Notes: generated by a model from the letters alone, not told the origin. A stretch of DNA of 64,000 nucleotides from Oceanospirillaceae bacterium (GCA_024640955.1 JAHEDZ010000001.1:85393-149392); one strand, 5' to 3'; positions 32,915 to 42,140 are shown, counted from the stretch's first letter. Translations and numbers: made by a program.

Positions 32915-33857
32915 CGAAGCGGAACTCTACCGTAAGGCCTTCGAGCGAGAGCGCGAGGCGCGCAAAGCGGCAGAGCAGGTAGTCGAGCATCACACGCGTG
33001 AGCTCTACCTAAAAAACCAGAAGCTTGAAGAGTCGCTTAAGCAGCTCAAAGATCAGCAGCGAGTGCTGGTACAAAACGAGAAGCTTGCAATGCTCGGTAC
33101 TCTGGCTGCGGGTATTGCCCATGAGATCAACAACCCCATGGCGTTTGTTCACGCTAACCTTGAATCATTAACAGATTACCTTGAGTCTTATCAAAAGCTC
33201 GTTGAGCTGCAGCGTGAGGCGCTAACCCTTGCGCCTGATCAGCAAGAGGTAGCTGGCGCAAAGATCGCAAAACATGTGGCAGATGCAGATCTGGAGTTTT
33301 TTGAAGAGGAGCTGCCCGAGCTGCTAGAGGATACGCGCGACGGACTTGAGCGCGTGCGTGAGATTGTCGGTAACCTGAGAAGTTTTGCGCGTACGCACAC
33401 GCAAGAGCGTCAGGCGGCCGATATAGTCGCAGGCTTGCAGTCCACGCTGAAACTTTTGAACTCTCAATTCCGCACCGAGGTAATAGTGCAACAGGAGCTG
33501 CAGCCTCTGCCGATGGTGCAGTGTAATCTTTCCGAGTTGAACCAAGTGTTCCTCAATCTGCTGGTGAACGCCGGTCATGCCGTTGAAGGGCGCAAAGGGG
33601 CGACGATTGGAGTTGCAACCGCGGTTGCTGGCGGTCAAGTTATGATCAAGATCAGCGACAATGGTCTAGGAATGAGCGAGGAGGTCAAAGAGCAGGTCTT
33701 CGTACCTTTCTTCACCACCAAGCCGGTCGGTAAAGGCACTGGTATGGGGATGTCGATCGCTTATGGCATTATCGTAGACCACGGCGGCGAGATCGAGGTT
33801 GAATCGACTGAGGGCGAGGGAACTACCTTCACAATCAAGCTACCAATCGAGAGTTAA
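32907..33857 (+). CDS. hnoK: H-NOX-associated histidine kinase (HnoK-like)
   Basis: Cytosolic sensor kinase of 316 residues without membrane segments. A coiled-coil N-terminus (about 1-60) leads to the phosphoacceptor His72 in AAGIAHEINNPMAFVHANLE. The ATPase domain has the N box LSELNQVFLNLLVNAGHAV, the G1 box SDNGLGMSEE and the G2 box GKGTGMGMSIAYG. It is co-expressed with the H-NOX, which is expected to inhibit the kinase when NO is bound. No receiver protein is adjacent; the target in other bacteria is a phosphorelay to c-di-GMP enzymes. Confidence 0.9.
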   Translation: MSDEAELYRKAFEREREARKAAEQVVEHHTRELYLKNQKLEESLKQLKDQQRVLVQNEKLAMLGTLAAGIAHEINNPMAFVHANLESLTDYLESYQKLVELQREALTLAPDQQEVAGAKIAKHVADADLEFFEEELPELLEDTRDGLERVREIVGNLRSFARTHTQERQAADIVAGLQSTLKLLNSQFRTEVIVQQELQPLPMVQCNLSELNQVFLNLLVNAGHAVEGRKGATIGVATAVAGGQVMIKISDNGLGMSEEVKEQVFVPFFTTKPVGKGTGMGMSIAYGIIVDHGGEIEVESTEGEGTTFTIKLPIES

Positions 33858-33890
33858 AGCTCAGTAGAAAATGGATCACAAAATATCTGC

Positions 33891-33922
33891 TATCGATTCG
33901 TATAAAACGATAAAATTTTTTT
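33891..33922 (+). terminator. Possible terminator after hnoK
   Basis: TATCG-(12 nt)-CGATA stem followed by AAA and a run of T. The stem is only five pairs, so support is modest. The following 33923-34210 holds the nrd promoter region with NrdR boxes and no gene. Confidence 0.4.
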
Positions 33923-34042
33923 AAAAATAGGCTGAAAATAAACCAACTTCCGCTCAACCCGCGTCAGCGCTAGCGTCTACGCGGTTTCCCCTCGAAATCC
34001 AGAAAACTGACCCAAAAACAAGTATTGAAATAAATACTCATA

Positions 34043-34089
34043 TCACTATATTGGGTGTCACTGGTTATGCGAGACACTATATATAGTGT
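34043..34089 (+). promoter_or_regulatory. Paired NrdR boxes upstream of nrdA
   Basis: ACACTATATATAGTGT (34074-34089) is a perfect palindromic NrdR box. TCACTATATTGGGTGT (34043-34058) matches it at 12 of 16 positions. Their centres are 31 bp apart, three helical turns, the spacing known for NrdR sites. They lie about 120-170 bp before the nrdA ATG, so the repressor NrdR probably controls nrdAB and the ferredoxin. Confidence 0.88.
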
Positions 34090-34210
34090 TTTGTCTGATT
34101 TTTAAACATCTAGAAGACATTTGCGACAGTCGCTAATCTGCAGCGTTAGGAACTACTAACTTTGCCTACTTTAGACCGACATTGCGAGCGTCACAGAGTG
34201 GGTTAGCGGC

Positions 34211-36472
34211 ATGCAACAAGATCTAATGGTTACCAAACGCGACGGACGCAAAGAGCCGATCGATCTGGAGAAAATTCACAAGGTACTGATGTGGGCCGCG
34301 ACCGGGCTGGAGACGGTATCAGTCTCCCAGGTTGAGCTCAGTTCGCACCTGCAGTTTTTCGAAGGCATTAGCACCACAGATATCCACGAGACGCTAATCA
34401 AGTCGGCCGCGGATCTGATCTCGGAAGCGGCGCCAGACTACCAGTACTTGGCGGCTCGTCTCGCCGTATTCCACCTGCGCAAAAAGGCTTTTGGTGATTT
34501 CGAACCCCCACACCTCTACACTCATGTGCAGAAGATGGTCGGTGACAAGCGCTATGACCAGCACCTGCTAGAAGATTACACCGAGGCAGAGTTCAATGAG
34601 ATGAATGACTACCTCAAGCACGACCGCGATATGGATTTCAGCTACGCTGCTGTTAAGCAGCTTGAGGGTAAGTACCTGCTGCAGAACCGCGTTACCGGCG
34701 AGATCTACGAAAGCCCGCAGCAGCTCTACATGCTCGTAGCGGCTTGTCTCTTCTCTAAATATCCACAAGAGACGCGTCTGGACTACATCAAGCGCTTTTA
34801 CGATGCCTGTTCTCAATTCAAACTGTCGCTGCCGACGCCGATTATGGCGGGTGTGCGTACACCAACGCGCCAATTTAGCTCCTGTGTCTTGATCGAGACT
34901 GGCGATAGCCTGGACTCAATCAACGCTACAGCCTCTGCGATTGTTAAGTATGTGTCCCAGCGTGCCGGTATCGGTATCAACGCCGGTCGTATCCGCGCGC
35001 TCGGTAGTCCGATTCGCAACGGTGAAGCGTTCCACACTGGCTGCATTCCGTTTTACAAACACTTCCAGACGGCGGTTAAGTCCTGTTCACAAGGCGGTGT
35101 TCGCGGCGGTGCGGCGACGCTCTTCTACCCGATCTGGCACTACGAAGTGGAGTCACTGCTGGTATTGAAGAACAACCGCGGTGTTGAAGAGAACCGTGTG
35201 CGTCATCTCGACTACGGTGTACAGCTGAACCGTTTGATGTACCAGCGCCTGATCAAAGGTGGCAACATCACACTGTTCAGTCCGCACGAGGTTCCGGGCC
35301 TCTATGACGCCTTCTTCGCTGATCAGGAGAAATTCGAAGAGCTTTACGTTAAGTACGAGGCAGATCCAAGCATTCGTAAGAAGACGATGAAAGCGGTTGA
35401 GTTGTTCGGCATACTCGCTTCAGAGCGAGCCTCGACAGGTCGTATCTACATCCAGAACGTCGATCACTGTAACACTCACAGCCCGTTTGATCCGGCTGTG
35501 GCACCGGTTAAACAGTCCAACCTCTGTCTGGAGATCGCACTGCCAACCAAACCGCTTGAGCATGTTAATGATGAAGAGGGTGAGATTGCACTCTGTACCC
35601 TCTCTGCCTTTAACCTCGGCGCACTGTCGAACATGGATGAACTCGAAAACCTCGCTGATCTGATCGTCCGAGCCCTCGATAACCTGCTGGATTACCAGGA
35701 CTACCCGGTACCCGCAGCCTATAACGCCACCATGGGCCGCCGTACGCTGGGTGTCGGCGTGACTAACCTTGCATACTATCTGGCGAAGAACGGTGTGAAG
35801 TACTCTGATGGCTCAGCGAATGGCCTAGTGCACCGCACTTTCGAAGCGATTCAGTACTACTTGCTGAAGGCGTCTAACGGTCTAGCTAAAGAGTTGGGCG
35901 CCTGCCCTAAATTCGACGAGACGACCTATGCGAAAGGGTTGCTGCCGATCGATACTTACAAGCGGGAAGTGGACGACTTCTGTGAAGAGCCACTGCACTA
36001 CTTCTGGGAGACACTGCGCGAGGATATCCGCGAGTTTGGCCTGCGTAACTCCACGCTAACGGCACTAATGCCGTGTGAGACATCGTCACAGATCACAAAC
36101 TCGACTAACGGTATTGAACCACCGCGTGGCTTTGTATCAGTGAAATCGAGCAAAGATGGTGTAATGAAGCAGATTGTACCTGAGTACCTTGAGCTGAAAG
36201 AGAACTACGAGCTGCTCTGGAGCATCCCGAACAACGAAGGTTACCTGCAGCTTGTGGGCATCATGCAGAAATTTGTGGACCAGGCGATCTCGGCGAACAC
36301 TAATTACGATCCGGTGAAGTTTCCGAACGACAAGGTTCCAATGAAACAGCTGCTTAAAGACCTGTTGACCGCTTATAAGTACGGTGTAAAGACGCTCTAC
36401 TACCATAACACCCGCGATGGTGCGTCAGACCAGCAGGACGAGGGGTGTGAAGGCGGTGCTTGTAAACTCTGA
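34211..36472 (+). CDS. nrdA: Ribonucleotide reductase class Ia, alpha subunit
   Basis: Reduces ribonucleoside diphosphates to deoxy forms, 753 residues. The N-terminal ATP-cone (VTKRDGRKEPIDLEKIHKVL) gives dATP inhibition. Active-site residues are visible: Cys in FSSCVLIETG, the NLCLEIALP block with Asn, Cys and Glu, Cys in ALCTLSAFNLG, and the radical-path tyrosines in KTLYYHNTRDG. The redox-shuttle pair is in GCEGGACKL at the C-terminus. It leads nrdB by 92 bp. Confidence 0.97.
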   Translation: MQQDLMVTKRDGRKEPIDLEKIHKVLMWAATGLETVSVSQVELSSHLQFFEGISTTDIHETLIKSAADLISEAAPDYQYLAARLAVFHLRKKAFGDFEPPHLYTHVQKMVGDKRYDQHLLEDYTEAEFNEMNDYLKHDRDMDFSYAAVKQLEGKYLLQNRVTGEIYESPQQLYMLVAACLFSKYPQETRLDYIKRFYDACSQFKLSLPTPIMAGVRTPTRQFSSCVLIETGDSLDSINATASAIVKYVSQRAGIGINAGRIRALGSPIRNGEAFHTGCIPFYKHFQTAVKSCSQGGVRGGAATLFYPIWHYEVESLLVLKNNRGVEENRVRHLDYGVQLNRLMYQRLIKGGNITLFSPHEVPGLYDAFFADQEKFEELYVKYEADPSIRKKTMKAVELFGILASERASTGRIYIQNVDHCNTHSPFDPAVAPVKQSNLCLEIALPTKPLEHVNDEEGEIALCTLSAFNLGALSNMDELENLADLIVRALDNLLDYQDYPVPAAYNATMGRRTLGVGVTNLAYYLAKNGVKYSDGSANGLVHRTFEAIQYYLLKASNGLAKELGACPKFDETTYAKGLLPIDTYKREVDDFCEEPLHYFWETLREDIREFGLRNSTLTALMPCETSSQITNSTNGIEPPRGFVSVKSSKDGVMKQIVPEYLELKENYELLWSIPNNEGYLQLVGIMQKFVDQAISANTNYDPVKFPNDKVPMKQLLKDLLTAYKYGVKTLYYHNTRDGASDQQDEGCEGGACKL

Positions 36473-36501
36473 GGCTTAGCGCCGCAGTAAATGGATTCTG
36501 T

Positions 36502-36521
36502 AGACCGGCTGTTTGCGGTCT
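36502..36521 (+). repeat. Hairpin between nrdA and nrdB
   Basis: AGACCG-gctgtttg-CGGTCT, six pairs, with no U-run. It lies between the nrdA stop and nrdB start and may tune the stoichiometry of the two subunits. Confidence 0.5.
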
Positions 36522-36564
36522 GCGTATACGCAATTGATGTTTATAATGGAGTGGTTCTACGCGT

Positions 36565-37695
36565 ATGTCTTACTCTACTTTTAATGCAAGTTCACATGAT
36601 GCGACGCTCGAGCCGATGTTCTTCGGCCGCAGCGTTAACGTAGCCCGTTACGATCGTCAGAAGTACCCAATTTTCGAGAAGTTGATTGAGAAGCAACTCT
36701 CCTTTTTCTGGCGTCCTGAAGAGGTCGATCTGAGCACCGACCGTAAGGATTTTATGGCGCTGCCGGAACACGAGAAACATATTTTCCTGTCGAACTTGAA
36801 GTACCAGACACTGCTGGACTCGGTGCAGGGACGCTCGCCTAACGTAGCATTCCTACCGATCACCTCGCTGCCGGAACTCGAAACCTGGTTCGAGACTTGG
36901 GCGTTCTCTGAAACGATCCACAGCCGCTCTTACACCCACATCATCCGTAACATCGTGGCTGAGCCATCGGTAGTTTTTGATGAGATTGTGACCAATCCTG
37001 AGATCGTGCGTCGCGCTGAATCTGTCACTCGTCTCTACGACGAGCTGATCGAGCTAGTTAACATACACACAGTTCATGGCTCTGGTACTCACACACTTGG
37101 CGGTAAGACCTACGATACTTCAGAGTATAACCTTAAAACCAAGCTCTACCTGACGCTGGTTTCAGTTAACGTACTGGAAGCGATCCGCTTTTACGTCAGT
37201 TTTGCCTGCTCCTTCGCGTTTGCCGAGCGTGCGCTGATGGAGGGTAACGCCAAGATTATTCGCTTGATCGCGCGTGACGAAGCGCTGCACCTGACAGGTA
37301 CTCAACACATGATCAATCTGATGAACTCAGGTCGTGATGATGCCGACTTCAAACAGATCGCTGAAGAGTGCAAGCCTCAGGTGGTTGAGCTATTCCGCGA
37401 AGCGGCTGAGCAGGAGAAGGAGTGGGCTGAGTACCTATTCAGCCAAGGCTCAATGATCGGACTGAACGCGCGTATTCTCGGTGATTACGTGGAGTACATC
37501 ACCAACGTACGTATGAAGGCGATTGGCCTTGAGGAGCTTTTCCCGGCACGTACAAACCCACTGCCCTGGATGAACTCATGGCTGGTGAGCGACAATGTGC
37601 AGGTTGCGCCGCAGGAGTCTGAGATCAGCTCGTATCTGGTAGGCCAGATCGATGCCGATGTGGACACCGAAGACTTCGACGATTTCGATCTATAA
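36565..37695 (+). CDS. nrdB: Ribonucleotide reductase class Ia, beta subunit
   Basis: Diiron-tyrosyl-radical subunit, 376 residues. The radical tyrosine is Y123 in [11 protein letters not shown], matching Y122 of E. coli NrdB. Diiron ligands lie in [24 protein letters not shown] and [13 protein letters not shown]. The acidic C-terminus ([14 protein letters not shown]) is the tail that docks on NrdA. An E. coli-like 36-bp run follows before the ferredoxin. Confidence 0.97.
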   Translation: MSYSTFNASSHDATLEPMFFGRSVNVARYDRQKYPIFEKLIEKQLSFFWRPEEVDLSTDRKDFMALPEHEKHIFLSNLKYQTLLDSVQGRSPNVAFLPITSLPELETWFETWAFSETIHSRSYTHIIRNIVAEPSVVFDEIVTNPEIVRRAESVTRLYDELIELVNIHTVHGSGTHTLGGKTYDTSEYNLKTKLYLTLVSVNVLEAIRFYVSFACSFAFAERALMEGNAKIIRLIARDEALHLTGTQHMINLMNSGRDDADFKQIAEECKPQVVELFREAAEQEKEWAEYLFSQGSMIGLNARILGDYVEYITNVRMKAIGLEELFPARTNPLPWMNSWLVSDNVQVAPQESEISSYLVGQIDADVDTEDFDDFDL

Positions 37696-37705
37696 GAGGT
37701 CGTCG

Positions 37706-37969
37706 ATGTCGGGCATTCCACGCATCAAGGTGAACCATCACCACACCTTTTACTATCAGTACGAGTTTTCGCTGCTTGATGCGTTGGAGGTTCAAGAGAT
37801 ACCGGCGCAGTACAACTGCCGTGGTGGCTACTGTGGAATCTGCAAAGTTCGTCTGATCGATGGTGAAGTGGAGGATGTGCAGGATATCCTTGTCGACCTC
37901 GCTGACGATGAGATCCTTGCCTGTAGTTGCAGACCCAAAGGGCATATAGAAATTGAACTGCCTGATTGA
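37706..37969 (+). CDS. 2Fe-2S ferredoxin, YfaE-like
   Basis: Plant-type ferredoxin of 87 residues. Cluster cysteines are in YNCRGGYCGICKVRL (Cx4Cx2C) plus LACSC. The start at 37706 has an AAGAGG site; an earlier in-frame start at 37652 lies inside nrdB. The E. coli homologue YfaE, also downstream of nrdAB, maintains the diferric-tyrosyl cofactor. That role is inferred from context. Confidence 0.9.
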   Translation: MSGIPRIKVNHHHTFYYQYEFSLLDALEVQEIPAQYNCRGGYCGICKVRLIDGEVEDVQDILVDLADDEILACSCRPKGHIEIELPD

Positions 37970-38215
37970 CCCGCGCATATTCAAAAAAATCATAAAAAAA
38001 GCAAGTTCTCGGACTTGATTTCTTGAGTTCTACACAGGGCATGACATTTGTGCCATCAAATTTAACTATTTTTACAGATTTCTTGAAAAACCCCGTTGAC
38101 ATACGTAGGGTATTGATAAATAACAGTTTTATTTTTGTGGTGATTTTTGCACCAATTCGCTGAAGCCCCTGTATTTCCTACTTTTGCGGTACTAATCCAA
38201 AAACAATTCACAGAG

Positions 38216-38254
38216 TTATCCACAGATGCTGTGAGTAACTTATTTTGTGGATAA
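38216..38254. promoter_or_regulatory. Inverted pair of perfect DnaA boxes
   Basis: TTATCCACA at 38216-38224 and its reverse complement TGTGGATAA at 38246-38254 are both exact E. coli DnaA-box consensus, 30 bp start to start. A weaker TGTGAGTAA lies between (about 38230). The 350 bp around (37970-38325) contain no gene, are AT-rich at 38115-38160, and include a TTGACA at 38096 followed by an AT-rich -10-like stretch. The boxes lie about 70 bp before the patatin start. Confidence 0.65.
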
Positions 38255-38325
38255 GTTTTTGGTTAGGTTGTAAGGAGTTCTGTTTTACAAGCCCAAATTG
38301 GCATGCATCCTGCTAATTCGAGTGT

Positions 38326-39249
38326 ATGAAAAGATATCGGATTTTGTGCCTCGATGGCGGCGGTATTCGAGGTTTTATCACAGCCCGCCTAATTGAACGC
38401 CTGCAACAGGAGCATCCGGGTTGGCTGGAGCAGGTTGATCTAATCGCGGGTACATCGACGGGAGGGCTTTTGGCACTTGCGCTAGCGAGTGGAAAATCAC
38501 CTGCCGAGGTTTGCCAACTCTACTTAGATGCGGGCGAGACTATCTTTGATGACTCGCCGCTGGATGATCTGAAAGACCTTGGTCGACTGGTTGGTGCTGA
38601 TTATTCAACAGCACCGCTCAGACGCGAGCTGGAACAGACATTCGGCCGGCTCAGCCTAGCGCAGCTCGATAAGAAAGTTGCCATACCCGCTTTTGATCTC
38701 GACAATGAAGCTGCAGATCCGATTGAGCGCAGCTGGAAACCCAAGATTTTTCATAACTTCAGCGGGAATGATTCCGACGGGCATCAGGATGTCGCTAAAG
38801 TAGCCCTATACACCAGTGCTGCACCCACCTATTTTCCATCAGTTGATGGCTATATCGATGGTGGTGTTTTTGCGAATAACCCAAGTTTGGTCGCTTTAGC
38901 TCAGGCGATTGCGAAGGATAACCACCACTCGGAGCGGGCAGAACTCCATGAGGTGGTTATGCTCTCTATTGGTACCGGAGCTGCAAAGAGTTATATCGAG
39001 GGAGAGACGCTTGATTGGGGTTTGACTCAGTGGGGCGGCCATCTGATTGATCTATTGATGGATGGCATGGCCGGGATTTCCGATTATCAATGTAAACAGC
39101 TGCTAGGCGAGCGCTACGCGAGACTACAGGTTGAGTTGGAGGATCCGATAGAGCTAGATGACCCGAGCCAGCTTGAGTTGATGGATCGCATCGCCAGCCA
39201 ACAACAGCTGGACGAGATGGCAGACTGGCTCAAGGAGCACTGGTTGTAG
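38326..39249 (+). CDS. Patatin-like phospholipase
   Basis: Lipid acyl hydrolase of 307 residues. The oxyanion loop DGGGIRG is at residues 10-16, the nucleophile Ser44 in GTSTGG, and the catalytic Asp178 in YIDGGVFANNPS. There is no signal peptide or membrane segment, so it looks cytosolic. The layout is like the CapV/plant-patatin branch. In CBASS such enzymes pair with a nucleotide cyclase, but none is present here, so a defence role is unsupported. A long AT-rich region with DnaA boxes lies in front. Confidence 0.9.
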   Translation: MKRYRILCLDGGGIRGFITARLIERLQQEHPGWLEQVDLIAGTSTGGLLALALASGKSPAEVCQLYLDAGETIFDDSPLDDLKDLGRLVGADYSTAPLRRELEQTFGRLSLAQLDKKVAIPAFDLDNEAADPIERSWKPKIFHNFSGNDSDGHQDVAKVALYTSAAPTYFPSVDGYIDGGVFANNPSLVALAQAIAKDNHHSERAELHEVVMLSIGTGAAKSYIEGETLDWGLTQWGGHLIDLLMDGMAGISDYQCKQLLGERYARLQVELEDPIELDDPSQLELMDRIASQQQLDEMADWLKEHWL

Positions 39250-39288
39250 GACGGGTTTAGTCGTCTCACGAGGCGACCTAGACCGCAG

Positions 39289-39361
39289 TACGAGTAATCT
39301 GCGCTCAGCGCATGTTCGCGAAGGTCAGTGCAGGGTCGGGAAATACCCTACGCGTACATCC
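39289..39361 (+). repeat. REP-like element after patatin gene
   Basis: TACGAGTAATCTGCGCTCAG...GTTCGCGAA (39289-39322) and GGGTCGGGAAATACCCTACG...TACATC (39333-39360) match the two unit types. A neighbouring hairpin, TAGTCGTCTC paired with GAGGCGACCTA (39259-39281), may also end the patatin transcript. Confidence 0.7.
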
Positions 39362-39364
39362 CTT

Positions 39365-41299
39365 CTACACCTGCTTAAATAGCTCTAGTGCCTCAGGGTT
39401 TGCTAGCGACTCAATATTCTTCACCGGCTGCCCGGTAAGCACATTGCGCACCGCAAGCTCCACAATCTTGCCGCTTTTGGTGCGCGGGATATCTGCGACT
39501 GCTTTGATAATGCCCGGCACATGCCGCGGTGTTGTATTGTCGCGGATCGTACTCTTGATTCGGCTGATTAGCTCGGCGCTAAGCTCGACTTCAGGCCGGA
39601 GAACCACGTAGAGCGCAACGATCACATCGCCATTTTTAGGCAGCCCAACACAGATGCTATCAACCACCTCTGTGACCTTCTCAACCTGACGATAGATCTC
39701 GGCAGTGCCGATCCGTACTCCGCCCGGATTGAGCACAGCGTCTGAGCGGCCGTGGATAATCAGTCCGCCTCTAGAGGTAAGCTCGGCGTAGTCGCCGTGT
39801 GCCCAAATGTTGTCGAAGGTTTCGAAGTAAGCTGCCCTGTAGCGCTCACCCTCAGGATCGTTCCAGAAGCCGATAGGGCGGCTAGGGAAGGGCGCAGTAC
39901 AGACGAGTTCGCCTTTCTCCTCGCGTAGCGGTTGGCCTTCGTCGTCGTAGATATCAACCGCCATACCTAAACCACGTGCCTGCAACTCGCCCGAGTAGAC
40001 CGGTAGTGTCGGCACGCCGAGTGCAAAGCAGGAGACGATGTCGGTACCCCCTGATATCGAAGCAAGATGCAGCTCCTCTTTAACCTGGGCGTAGACAAAC
40101 TCAAAGCTCTCGGGGGAGAGGGGCGAGCCCGTCGAGAGTATCGACTTTAACCTATCAAGCTTGACGTTCTCCTTGGGCAGGTAACGCGCTGACTGGACCG
40201 CTGCAAGATACTTAGCACTGGTACCGAAGGCAGTGACTCCCTCCTCGTCCACTATTTTCCAAAGCGCTGAGGGGCCAGGCTGAAACGGCGAGCCGTCGAA
40301 CAGTACCAAGGAGGCACCGACCGCCAGACCCGAAACCATCCAGTTCCACATCATCCAACCGCAGGTGGTGAAGTACATCAGGCGGCCATCTGGCCCCAGG
40401 TCGGTATGCAGCGCGAGCTCTTTTACATGCTGCAGGAGAGTTCCGCCAGCTCCATGCACGATACATTTTGGGACACCAGTGGTACCAGAAGAGTAGAGGA
40501 TATATAGCGGGTGGTCGAAGGGGAGTTCAACAAACTCAACCTCGGTTGCGGTTAGGTCCAGCGCCTCATTCCAAGCAATCGCCTTCTCAATCGCAGAGAG
40601 ATCGGGCGTCTCCTGTAAGAAGGGGTAGACCAAAACAGCTTGGATGCTCGAGATTCGTTCGACAATCTCAGGTAACTTGGGAAGGTTATCAATACGCTTA
40701 CCGGAGTAGTGATAACCATCAACGGTTATCAGAAATTTCGGCTCCACCTGACCAAATCGGTCGACCACGCCATTAACACCAAAATCGGGCGAACAAGATG
40801 TCCAGACAGCACCCAGAGCGCTTGTCGCTAGCATCGAGATAATGGCTTCAGGCGCGTTTGGTAGATAGCCAGCGATGCGATCACCTGCAGTCACCCCTTG
40901 TGCTATTAAATAGGACTGAAGCTGCGCAACTTTCTGGTACAGCTGGGAGTAACTGAGCACCCGACGAGTGCCATCTTCACCTCGAAATACCACTGCTTCG
41001 GCATCATCACGACGTTTTAGGAGGTGGCGCGCGAAGTTGAGGCGACCGCCTTCGAACCAGTTGGTGTCACGTATTCCGCCAGCTAACTTCAGTGGGTGCT
41101 GTGCGGTAGTACTGAACTCTACATCAAAAAATTGACAGATCGATTGCCAAAAATCATCCGAGTTGTTGACACTCCATTGCCAGAGTTCGTCATAGCTATG
41201 AAAACTATGCTGGTACTGCTCGTTTACATAGTGAGTGAAGGCGCTCAGGCGAGTTGCCGCACAGCGCTCCTTTGAGGGCTGCCACAACAGTTTTGACAT
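39365..41299 (-). CDS. Acetoacetyl-CoA synthetase (acetoacetate-CoA ligase)
   Basis: AMP-forming ligase of 644 residues that activates acetoacetate (ketone-body or PHB turnover). The adenylate P-loop is LYSSGTTGVPKCIVHG, and the motif block CGWMMWNWMVSGLAVGASLVLFDG is diagnostic for this subgroup. The C-terminal catalytic Lys is in RTKSGKIVELAVR. The N-terminal ACAS_N-like region and length fit acetoacetyl- rather than acetyl-CoA synthetase. It is a single gene with no neighbouring ketothiolase. The ribosome-binding site is weak. Confidence 0.92.
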   Translation of the reverse strand: MSKLLWQPSKERCAATRLSAFTHYVNEQYQHSFHSYDELWQWSVNNSDDFWQSICQFFDVEFSTTAQHPLKLAGGIRDTNWFEGGRLNFARHLLKRRDDAEAVVFRGEDGTRRVLSYSQLYQKVAQLQSYLIAQGVTAGDRIAGYLPNAPEAIISMLATSALGAVWTSCSPDFGVNGVVDRFGQVEPKFLITVDGYHYSGKRIDNLPKLPEIVERISSIQAVLVYPFLQETPDLSAIEKAIAWNEALDLTATEVEFVELPFDHPLYILYSSGTTGVPKCIVHGAGGTLLQHVKELALHTDLGPDGRLMYFTTCGWMMWNWMVSGLAVGASLVLFDGSPFQPGPSALWKIVDEEGVTAFGTSAKYLAAVQSARYLPKENVKLDRLKSILSTGSPLSPESFEFVYAQVKEELHLASISGGTDIVSCFALGVPTLPVYSGELQARGLGMAVDIYDDEGQPLREEKGELVCTAPFPSRPIGFWNDPEGERYRAAYFETFDNIWAHGDYAELTSRGGLIIHGRSDAVLNPGGVRIGTAEIYRQVEKVTEVVDSICVGLPKNGDVIVALYVVLRPEVELSAELISRIKSTIRDNTTPRHVPGIIKAVADIPRTKSGKIVELAVRNVLTGQPVKNIESLANPEALELFKQV

Positions 41300-41429
41300 A
41301 CGGCTTCCAATTACTGATCTCAGTGTAGTTGCAGCGAAATTACCTGCCTAAGCTTAAACATGCAAATCCTACACTGTAATAACCCGACCCAGCTTCTATA
41401 TTGTTAGGAGTGCAACAGAGGGAAGTGAA

Positions 41430-42023
41430 ATGCAGAGCGACAATATGGACAGAGACGAACCAGCACAGAGAGCGGAGTCACCTCCAGTCCTAGGCAAAAT
41501 TCCTGAACCTGTTGTTGAGGCGATGAGTCTGGTTATGCAGGAGGCGTAGAGAGCAGCATCAGCGGAGCTGGATAGTGCTAAGCAGGCACTCGCTCATGAT
41601 CGAGCTGAGTTTGAGACGCAACGTGCTGCACATTAGCAGACAATCGAGAAATCCAAAGCTCTACGCAGTGCGGCTCAACAGCATAATGAGGTGGTATCCA
41701 AGCTTGAACAGGAGCGCGAGACTCCGCAGCAGCGCTCTGCGCAACTAGAAAATCAGGTTGCTGAACTGAGCAACAAAGGAGCGAGCCGTGCCCAAGAGCA
41801 GGCGCGTTTAACGGTAGAGCAGAAACATCTGGCCTCGGAATTGGCGACGTCGCAAGAGAACCTAGCGGAAACCGAGAAGCGCCGTGTTGAGACAGCTGAT
41901 CGACTGAAAAAGGCCCAGCTCGAGATCTACACCCTCAAAGCTGAAGTGGGGGACATGGTGGCAGAGCTCAAGCGCTTGAAAAGCGCTCCAGTTTCTCAAG
42001 ATCAGCAACCTCAAGAGTCCTAG
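41430..42023 (+). pseudogene. KfrA-like coiled-coil protein, broken by two amber codons
   Basis: One frame from the ATG at 41430 (AGGGAAG site) runs through TAG at 41547-41549 and TAG at 41634-41636 to a stop at 42021. The readable sequence is helical and highly charged (AELDSAKQALAHDRAEF; KKAQLEIYTLKAEVGDMVAEL). The first stop falls where KfrA-type proteins have a Trp (EA-stop-RAASAEL), so TGG to TAG is likely; the second lies in H-stop-QTIEK. The N-terminal DNA-binding helix-turn-helix of KfrA is absent. Reading frame is otherwise intact for 198 codons, which could mean recent decay. Amber suppression is the less likely alternative. Confidence 0.7.
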
Positions 42024-42066
42024 CATTGAGTGATGAAATGAGAGTAGAGCGCAAAGCGCAATAGAT

Positions 42067-42094
42067 AAAAAACCCGGCGTTAGCCGGGTTTTTT
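42067..42094. terminator. Bidirectional terminator between kfrA-like pseudogene and acnB
   Basis: AACCCGGC-gtta-GCCGGGTT with an A-run before and a T-run after, so it can terminate both convergent transcripts. A degenerate piece of the dispersed repeat follows at about 42095-42137. Confidence 0.93.
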
Positions 42095-42140
42095 GTAGAG
42101 CTCGGAAAGTAGGCTACGCCTAGATCCCGTTTGTAGAGGC

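Noticed and set aside
38200-38260. Replication origin
   Set aside because: There are two DnaA boxes but no dnaA, dnaN or gidA, and no clear 13-mer array, so oriC is not supported.
38326-39249. CBASS effector (CapV)
   Set aside because: No CD-NTase or HORMA/TRIP13 genes are adjacent, so only the enzyme family is claimed.
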